From NCBI GenBank assembly GCA_003225615.1, contig QIAS01000185.1:16350-27650 (forward strand): a stretch of DNA of 11,301 nucleotides, read 5' to 3'. The number at the start of each line of letters is the position of its first letter. Within the stretch, counting starts at the first letter, position 1. The notes beneath the pieces are model-generated. The model had not been told where the DNA came from and made no database searches. It worked only from the letters and a program-made list of their open reading frames with translations. Below are positions 6,723-11,301 of this stretch, in pieces. This DNA comes from Acidobacteriota bacterium. GTDB lineage: Bacteria > Acidobacteriota > Terriglobia > Terriglobales > Acidobacteriaceae. A program made the translations under genes and the position numbers.

Positions 6723-8186
6723 TCATCCGGATGTTCGCGCTGCGGCCGCCTTTGCAGCAGCCGGGATCTTTGGAGAAGGAGCGGCGTCCGGCAAATTTTC
6801 AAGTTGCTTGTCGCCCAACATCTTTCCTATTTTGCGTCCCAGCTCGGCCGACGTGAACGGCTTGCGGATGAGCGACACGCAGGGGGTGAGCATGTCCGTC
6901 CGGATAAACTCCCCGCTGTAGCCAGTCATGTAGAGTATTTTCGTCTCTGGACGCAACGAACGCACTTCCTTGGCTAGAGCTGCGCCGTTCATCCCAGGCA
7001 TAATCACATCGGTCAGCAGGACATCGACTGCACTTTTTTGCTCGTTGATCAGACTTAAAGCTTCCTGCCCATCTCGTGCGCATAGCACAGTACAGCCGGA
7101 CGTTCTCAAACCTTCACAAATCACATCACGAAGCGGTCTTGCATCTTCGACCACCAGCACGGTCGCGTTCGAAAGAGCAGGTTTTGCGGAGTTTTTGCCA
7201 CCCTCGAGGCCGCGGTTGGCTTGCCTAGCGGCAGGAAGATAGACCTTGAATGATGAGCCCTGGCCCAATGTGCTTTGCACCTCGATGTGGCCATCGCTCT
7301 GCTTCACGATGCCATATACCGTCGCCAGCCCCAAACCAGTCCCTTCACCCATCGCCTTGGTAGTGAAGAATGGCTCGAAAATGTGGGCCTGCGTTTGCTG
7401 GTCCATACCCGTGCCCGTGTCGGCCACCTCCAGCAGTACGTAGCGGCCGCCCGGCACGCCCTCGCCTTTATCCAGATCTACATTTTTCGTCTCGATGCGC
7501 AGCTTACCGCCATTCGGCATGGCATCGCGGGCGTTGACCACCAGGTTCAGAACTATTTGCTCGATGTGCCCGGGATCTGCTTTTACGTAATCGAGGGTGC
7601 GGTCCAGCACTACTGTGAACTCGATGTTCTCCTTGATGAGCCGCCGCAGCATCTTCTCTGTGTTGCCAACGGTCTGGTTAATGTCCAGAACGACGGGCTG
7701 AATGACTTGCTGGCGACTAAAGGTCAAGAGTTGATGCGTCAGGGAAGCAGCGCTATTCGCCGCTTGTTTAATCTGCTCAACCTTGGCGCGATTGAGATCC
7801 GATGAGCCCAGATTTTCCAGTAAGAGATCGCTGTAGCCGATAATCACTGCCAGCAAGTTGTTAAAATCGTGGGCCACGCCTCCAGCCAGGCGGCCAATGG
7901 CCTCCATTTTTTGAGATTGTTCCAAAAACTTGCCCGATTCAGGCAGGCCATTTTGGATGCTTTTTTCGGCCTGCGGTCGATCGAGCACGAAAGCCACGGC
8001 CCACGTTAAGGCCAGGAATAGTAAGATCGCCTGTAGCCGGAGATCAGAGTGAAACACATAACGGCACGACGCGAGGAGCGCGAAGGTCACTACCGTGGCT
8101 ACGGCGATGCCCAGCATTCGCCGGCCGCGCACTTTGGACCGCAGCCAGCTAAGTATGCGATTCGTTTTGATCGCACCTTCAATCAT
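6723..8186 (-). CDS. membrane-anchored hybrid histidine kinase with C-terminal receiver
   Basis: The product is 487 aa. The order is: basic N-terminus, two transmembrane helices (about 25-43 and 51-68) with only a very short external loop, HisKA (H-box GGVAHDFNNLL, phospho-His106), then HATPase_c. The HATPase_c shows N-box NLVVNARDAMP with Asn214/Asn218, G1 VADTGTGMD, F-box FEPFFTTK and G2 GEGTGLGLATVYGIV. A receiver follows (acidic Glu347/Asp348, phospho-acceptor Asp393 in LLTDVIMPGMNG, Thr421, Lys442 in RKPF). All catalytic residues are intact. The 'AHDFNN' H-box and HK-REC order are typical of NtrB-like soluble-input hybrid kinases that relay to a separate Hpt or regulator. No PAS, HAMP or periplasmic sensor domain is present, so the input is unclear. 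A Pro/Ala-rich tail (about 465-487) follows the receiver. No cognate regulator is adjacent. ATG 8186 has only a weak AGGG site. Confidence 0.95.
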   Translation of the reverse strand: MIEGAIKTNRILSWLRSKVRGRRMLGIAVATVVTFALLASCRYVFHSDLRLQAILLFLALTWAVAFVLDRPQAEKSIQNGLPESGKFLEQSQKMEAIGRLAGGVAHDFNNLLAVIIGYSDLLLENLGSSDLNRAKVEQIKQAANSAASLTHQLLTFSRQQVIQPVVLDINQTVGNTEKMLRRLIKENIEFTVVLDRTLDYVKADPGHIEQIVLNLVVNARDAMPNGGKLRIETKNVDLDKGEGVPGGRYVLLEVADTGTGMDQQTQAHIFEPFFTTKAMGEGTGLGLATVYGIVKQSDGHIEVQSTLGQGSSFKVYLPAARQANRGLEGGKNSAKPALSNATVLVVEDARPLRDVICEGLRTSGCTVLCARDGQEALSLINEQKSAVDVLLTDVIMPGMNGAALAKEVRSLRPETKILYMTGYSGEFIRTDMLTPCVSLIRKPFTSAELGRKIGKMLGDKQLENLPDAAPSPKIPAAAKAAAARTSG

Positions 8187-8442
8187 CCCTGTCCAGTTCT
8201 AAGACCATGGTTGCTCAAACGGTCAGGACGCGAAACGAGCTATTAAGATCTTATTGTTCAAGCGTTTGGCGGGGCCGCAAAGAGTACCGATGACGCGCAC
8301 CGAACGGTACTTACGTAATCAGCCGGCACCTTGCATGGACGTATTTCCGGTCTTTCGCGTCGAATCAAGTTTTTCCACGGCGGTCGTATCCCCAGCTAAA
8401 TAGAATCACAGTCTCAGAGATCTCCATCTACCAAGTGAAAAC
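8187..8442. promoter_or_regulatory. divergent intergenic region with palindromes
   Basis: These 256 bases separate the divergent kinase and DinB-like genes, so both promoters should be here. Visible symmetry: a perfect 10-bp palindrome TAAGATCTTA (8244-8253); an inverted repeat AGTACCG (8283-8289) with CGGTACT (8305-8311), 15-nt spacer; and directly overlapping it TTACGTAA (8311-8318). AT-rich TAAATAGAAT near 8396-8405 could be a -10 for the DinB-like gene. No strong -35/-10 pair was found. The palindromes may be operator sites. Confidence 0.4.
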
Positions 8443-8988
8443 ATGACGCTCCATAATCTGAAGCACACAATATCGCTTCTCACTCGCACTCCCGCTGCCC
8501 TCGACGCGCTTCTACGCGGTCTGCCGGATACGTGGACGTTTCGAGATGAAGGTGCAAATACCTGGAGTGCCTTCGACGTTCTCGGCCATCTGATCCACGG
8601 CGAACGCACGGACTGGATGCCGCGGGCAAGAATGATCTTGCAGTTTGGCGCGTCGCAAACATTTGAGTCCTTTGATCGTTTGGGACACGTCCAGGAGAGT
8701 CAAGGTAAGTCGCTGGACCAGTTATTAGACGAATTTGCTCGCTTGAGGTCAGAAAACCTGAGGCAACTGCGTGCCTTGAATCTGCGGCAAGAGGACCTTG
8801 CACGGCGTGGAAGGCATCCTGCCCTCGGAGTAGTTACTCTCTCACAATTGCTGGCGACCTGGGCAGCTCATGACTTAACCCATCTCCACCAGATCTCAAG
8901 AATTATGGCTCACCAATACCGTGAGACTGTCGGTCCCTGGAGCGCGTATCTTGGGGTGCTGCAGTGCGCCGGCCACAGTTCTCCTTGA
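8443..8988 (+). CDS. DinB-family (DinB_2) putative metal-dependent protein
   Basis: The product is 181 aa. The four-helix DinB/YfiT-like fold is suggested by length and by the His triad: His49 in FDVLGHLIHGERTDW, and His143 and His147 in WAAHDLTHLHQ. These three histidines usually coordinate a divalent metal. The N-terminal SLLTRTPAALDALLRGLP helix and W-T-F-x-x-x-x-x-x-W-S segment fit the family. Members include thiol-dependent transferases and hydrolases, but most, like this one, have no known substrate. Despite the family name there is no link to the Pol IV dinB. The start ATG 8443 is supported by the domain boundary, though no clear Shine-Dalgarno precedes it. The trmJ-like gene follows on the same strand, possibly cotranscribed. 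Confidence 0.88.
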   Translation: MTLHNLKHTISLLTRTPAALDALLRGLPDTWTFRDEGANTWSAFDVLGHLIHGERTDWMPRARMILQFGASQTFESFDRLGHVQESQGKSLDQLLDEFARLRSENLRQLRALNLRQEDLARRGRHPALGVVTLSQLLATWAAHDLTHLHQISRIMAHQYRETVGPWSAYLGVLQCAGHSSP

Positions 8989-9061
8989 TGAACTTCAGCT
9001 ACGCGGAGTCGCGACTGGGAAGAACACCTTTCGCTGTTCCCCTGTCGTAGAATCACCCTTC

Positions 9062-9790
9062 TTGCCCATTCCGGCTGAATTCGACCGTCTGCGCGTTGTC
9101 CTGGTAGCCACGCGCAACCCTCTCAACATTGGCGCGGCCGCTCGCGCCATGAGCAACTTCGGTTTCCGTCGCCTGCGAGTGGTGAACCCATACGAAGTGG
9201 CATTTCGTGAGGCACGCTCGGCCGTTGGCGCGTCCGCGCTACTGTCAAAAGCAGAGGAGTACAAGAGCCTCGCCGAAGCCGTCGCCGACTGCACGCTCGT
9301 CGTCGGAACCACCGCAGCACATAACCGTGAGCTGCAGCACTCGCTCCGACGCCTGGAATACGGCGCGCCTCTGATCCGCAAGCAACTCGGATCGAACCGT
9401 GTCGCCCTGTTGTTCGGATCGGAGAAGTTCGGCCTCTCCAACCAGGACCTCAGTTATTGCCACTGGCTGTTGCGCATCCCAACCTGCGAAGAGAACCTCT
9501 CGATGAATCTTGGACAAGCAGTGGCGGTCTGCCTTTACGAGCTCGTGCGCGATGCGAAAACCGCGCCCCTACCTGAGAAGCTGGAGTCCGCGACGGCAGG
9601 CGAGGTCGAACGAATTACTGGCCTGCTGCTCGATGCGCTCCGGGCAAGTGGCTACGTGAACCCCCGCCGCACCGCTTCCACCGAGGACAATGTGCGTCGC
9701 TTGGTGCGCCGCCTGAACCTGCCGGCTCGCGACCTCGAGGTTTGGCTCGGCATTCTGCGGCAGATTCTATGGAAAGTGCGATCAGGGTAA
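9062..9790 (+). CDS. trmJ: TrmJ-type SpoU/TrmH tRNA (Cm/Um32) 2'-O-methyltransferase
   Basis: The SPOUT fold is shown by three motifs (numbering from TTG 9062): motif 1 NPLNIGAAARAMSNFGF with Arg28, the expected catalytic arginine; motif 2 LFGSEKFGLSN (117-127); and motif 3 IPTCEENLSMNLGQAVAVCLYEL (139-161), which makes the trefoil-knot SAM site. A helical C-terminal extension (about 180-242, ending ARDLEVWLGILRQILW) is characteristic of TrmJ. The 242-aa length matches E. coli TrmJ (about 246). The enzyme would methylate the 2'-OH of residue 32 in tRNA anticodon loops as a dimer. Motif 2 has G-S-E-K rather than the usual G-R-E, a mild variation. A longer GTG start at 8921 would overlap the DinB-like gene by 68 bases and add residues with no family match. 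TTG 9062 gives the expected N-terminus but has no clear Shine-Dalgarno, so the start is uncertain. Confidence 0.88.
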   Translation: MPIPAEFDRLRVVLVATRNPLNIGAAARAMSNFGFRRLRVVNPYEVAFREARSAVGASALLSKAEEYKSLAEAVADCTLVVGTTAAHNRELQHSLRRLEYGAPLIRKQLGSNRVALLFGSEKFGLSNQDLSYCHWLLRIPTCEENLSMNLGQAVAVCLYELVRDAKTAPLPEKLESATAGEVERITGLLLDALRASGYVNPRRTASTEDNVRRLVRRLNLPARDLEVWLGILRQILWKVRSG

Positions 9791-9855
9791 AAACCAGCAG
9801 GCTGATGTTCCCAAACACAACCCTAATTAGTGAGAAGGATCTTGCGACAACGACG

Positions 9856-10995
9856 CTAGTCCGGGCGGTTCCGGCGCAGCACCGGGCCATTCGCATTCCC
9901 CTCGCCACGCTTGTGCCGCCGCAACACCGGCGCCTGACTTACCCCCAGGCGATACTTCACTTCCTGGAATTCGCTGGTGTCGCTAACGTACTCCTGCTTG
10001 CCTGGCAGCAAGCCGGCGATCTCCGCCTGCACCCGTTGGATGCGCTCCTCAGTCATCGGGTAGGCGGCAAATCCTTTCGCGATCTGGCCGTGGAACGGTA
10101 TTCTTGCGAAGAAATTGTAAATCGGTATTTTGGATTTTACTTTGTGCATCCGCGCTTCGATGACGTGCAGCTTCTCCAGCGCGGTCACGAACGCTTCCGG
10201 GTCGTAGCCTGCCGCATATTCGTACTCGATTCCCAGCAGGTCCGCCTCGGTCTCCGCATCGCGGCTGAACTTCTTGAAAGTCAGCGGAGCTCCGATTCCC
10301 CCGATATTCTGCAATCCAATTCCTATCGGGCCGCCCAGGTATGACAAGGAAGACGCCACATCCCAAAAAAACTTTCGCGTGGCCTCCCGGGTTGCATGCC
10401 GCGCCGCCACGTGCGCGATCTCATGTGCCATCATGCCCGCCAATTCCGCCTCTGTGTCCGACGCCAGAATCAATCCGCTGTCCACATACAAATATCCGCC
10501 GGGCAAGCTGAATGCCCGGATGTCCTGTGAGTCGATTACCTTGATGGTGAATGGAACCAAACAATCAGAGTTGCGGACAATTTTCTGCGCCAAGCGACTG
10601 ACATAGTCCGTGACTTCCGTGTCGGTGACAAACTTGGTGTGCAGGTCGATGCCTCTGGCCATTACTTCACCCAGCCGCCGCTCCCGCTCCAGCGAATAAA
10701 AATTAATTCCTGTGCCGATGCCCCGTTCCCCAATGTGATTCACATCGTATTTGGGCGAGGCCTTTGCCTGTTTCACCCCATGGGGCTCGACCACCGCGCC
10801 AACCGGCCCCGCTTGCGCTCCGGCCGCCGGAGGCGGGCCTTGCTCCTGCGCGGGAGCGTTCTGTGCTTGTCCACGGCCTGTCAGCAAAAATGCCAACAGG
10901 AGCGCAGAGAAATTCCAACTGGCAAACCGCGCCAGCCACGAGAAGCCAACTTTGCGGGATCGGAAATCACACAGAGAAAGGGACGGAGTTCCCAT
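9856..10995 (-). CDS. secreted M48-family zinc metalloprotease, BepA/YfgC-like
   Basis: The product is 379 aa. The N-terminus carries a long basic n-region and a hydrophobic core (about 28-40) with possible cleavage after G-Q-A (about 44), then a Pro/Ala/Gly-rich linker (about 45-80). The protease core shows FSLPGGYLYVDSGLI (162-176), the zinc motif HEIAH (191-195, catalytic Glu192) and the third-ligand helix ETEADLLGIEY (Glu250). This matches periplasmic M48 proteases that help outer-membrane protein assembly and degrade stalled substrates. The usual downstream H-P-x-x-x-x-R-I element reads AAYPMTEERIQ, with Tyr312 in place of His. No TPR domain follows, unlike BepA. Instead there is a short basic tail with a PVLRR motif repeated twice. 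ATG 10995 has a GGTGG-type site about 7 nt upstream. It converges on trmJ, with 65 bases between stops. Confidence 0.92.
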   Translation of the reverse strand: MGTPSLSLCDFRSRKVGFSWLARFASWNFSALLLAFLLTGRGQAQNAPAQEQGPPPAAGAQAGPVGAVVEPHGVKQAKASPKYDVNHIGERGIGTGINFYSLERERRLGEVMARGIDLHTKFVTDTEVTDYVSRLAQKIVRNSDCLVPFTIKVIDSQDIRAFSLPGGYLYVDSGLILASDTEAELAGMMAHEIAHVAARHATREATRKFFWDVASSLSYLGGPIGIGLQNIGGIGAPLTFKKFSRDAETEADLLGIEYEYAAGYDPEAFVTALEKLHVIEARMHKVKSKIPIYNFFARIPFHGQIAKGFAAYPMTEERIQRVQAEIAGLLPGKQEYVSDTSEFQEVKYRLGVSQAPVLRRHKRGEGNANGPVLRRNRPD

Positions 10996-11019
10996 TAGCC
11001 CACCACCAATTTGGCCCGC

Positions 11020-11047
11020 ATTCTACTTTAGATTTACCCATAGGTAA
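11020..11047 (-). promoter_or_regulatory. weak sigma70-like promoter candidate for the M48 gene
   Basis: On the minus strand TAGAAT (11020-11025) could be a -10, with TTACCT (11042-11047) as a poor -35 at 16 bp. It would place a start about 20 nt upstream of the ATG at 10995. Reported only as a candidate. Confidence 0.25.
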
Positions 11048-11103
11048 CCAAAATATTTGATGCGCTACTCTGCTTCACCAGCAAAAGCATGGCCAAAATA
11101 TTT
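11048..11103. repeat. 11-bp direct repeat pair CCAAAATATTT
   Basis: Two exact copies, at 11048-11058 and 11093-11103, lie 45 bp apart in the gap upstream of the M48 gene and downstream of aroA. Each contains the palindrome AAATATTT. The upstream position in a 224-bp gap would suit a regulator site, but chance in AT-rich sequence is possible. Confidence 0.4.
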
Positions 11104-11111
11104 ATTGCCCC

Positions 11112-11139
11112 ACCCTGTGGAACCTAGCCTAGGCAGGGT
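11112..11139. repeat. imperfect inverted repeat, possible weak terminator after aroA
   Basis: Outer arms ACCCTG (11112-11117) and CAGGGT (11134-11139) enclose a perfect CCTAG-C-CTAGG palindrome (11123-11133) with a one-sided 5-nt bulge. It lies about 80 bases beyond the aroA stop. On the minus strand the flank is GGGGCAATAAATATTTT rather than an immediate T-run, so a terminator role is weak. Confidence 0.3.
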
Positions 11140-11219
11140 AACAAGCGGTAATCGGCAAAGTAATAGTGGAAGTAATTTGCACATCGCGTGTGGGAAGGGA
11201 AATTCCGGTCTGCCTCGGC

Positions 11220-11301
11220 TCATCGCTCAACTACGCTGTCCAGGGCCTCGAAGAAGCCCGGATAAGAGATCGCCGCCGAGTCCGCCCCGCGGATCTGCGT
11301 T
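11220..11301 (-). CDS. aroA: C-terminal end of 3-phosphoshikimate 1-carboxyvinyltransferase (EPSP synthase), partial
   Basis: An open minus-strand frame enters from the right edge and ends at TGA (11220-11222), giving 26 residues: TQIRGADSAAISYPGFFEAL followed by DSVVER. The I-x-x-A-[DE]-x-x-A-[IV]-S-[YF]-P-x-F-[FW] pattern is the classic C-terminal segment of AroA, the sixth shikimate-pathway enzyme, which joins PEP to shikimate-3-phosphate in the cytoplasm. The call rests on this short tail only. The gene's 5' part lies outside the window. It is the upstream neighbour of the M48 gene on the same strand, with a 224-bp gap, so cotranscription is uncertain. Confidence 0.78.
   Translation of the reverse strand, partial: TQIRGADSAAISYPGFFEALDSVVER

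Noticed and set aside
7275..7805. 176-codon plus-strand open frame inside the histidine kinase
   Set aside because: The kinase frame has all catalytic boxes. The opposite frame has no recognisable domain or ribosome binding site.
8263..8280. Sigma-54-like TTGGC..GC element
   Set aside because: The GG-to-GC spacing is too short for a -24/-12 promoter and the flanking bases do not match.
9742..10344. 200-codon plus-strand open frame overlapping trmJ and the M48 gene
   Set aside because: It is antisense to the conserved protease core and overlaps the trmJ 3' end. No domain was recognised.
1..11301. CRISPR arrays, tRNA/rRNA genes, transposases, phage or toxin-antitoxin genes
   Set aside because: Looked for by eye on both strands. 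No regular spacer-repeat array, clover-leaf candidate or mobile-element protein signature was seen.

Overview
The window looks like chromosomal DNA of an Acidobacteriota member, probably Terriglobia/Koribacter-like. That placement is an inference. It rests on moderately high G+C, a giant SBBP beta-propeller protein with a C-terminal double-hydrophobic/poly-Gly module that I associate with this phylum, several secreted 'acidobacterial' hypotheticals, and a loosely packed layout of mostly single genes. No insertion sequence, phage gene, CRISPR array, tRNA or rRNA was recognised. No gap between genes exceeds about 280 bases.

Left part (1-2972): the 3' end of a large exported SBBP-repeat protein (+) is followed one base later by a secreted hypothetical protein (+). 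Next comes a convergent BNR/Asp-box (sialidase-fold) secreted protein (-). Together they form a block of exported or surface proteins.

Middle (4311-8186): all genes are on the minus strand. They are a two-CBS-domain protein, a small outer-membrane beta-barrel protein, a small secreted hypothetical, and a membrane-anchored hybrid histidine kinase with a fused receiver. Each has its own gap of about 200-280 bp, and most have a clear ribosome binding site. Two have plausible intrinsic terminators, so they look monocistronic rather than an operon. The gaps on both sides of the CBS gene are unusually rich in short perfect palindromes.

Right part (8187-11301): a divergent intergenic region with palindromes separates the kinase from a DinB-fold protein (+). 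A TrmJ-type SpoU tRNA 2'-O-methyltransferase (+) follows it. Facing them are a secreted M48 (BepA/YfgC-like) zinc protease (-) and, at the window edge, the last 26 codons of what I read as aroA (EPSP synthase, -). The aroA fragment is too short to stand out as an open frame with a start.

The genes do not form one pathway. The common theme is envelope and exported proteins (SBBP, BNR, beta-barrel, M48) mixed with housekeeping functions (trmJ, aroA). I found no convincing new defence or mobile system. The best second-look items are the SBBP C-terminal module, an M48 protease with Tyr where BepA-type proteases usually have the 'His-switch' histidine, and the palindrome clusters around the CBS gene.
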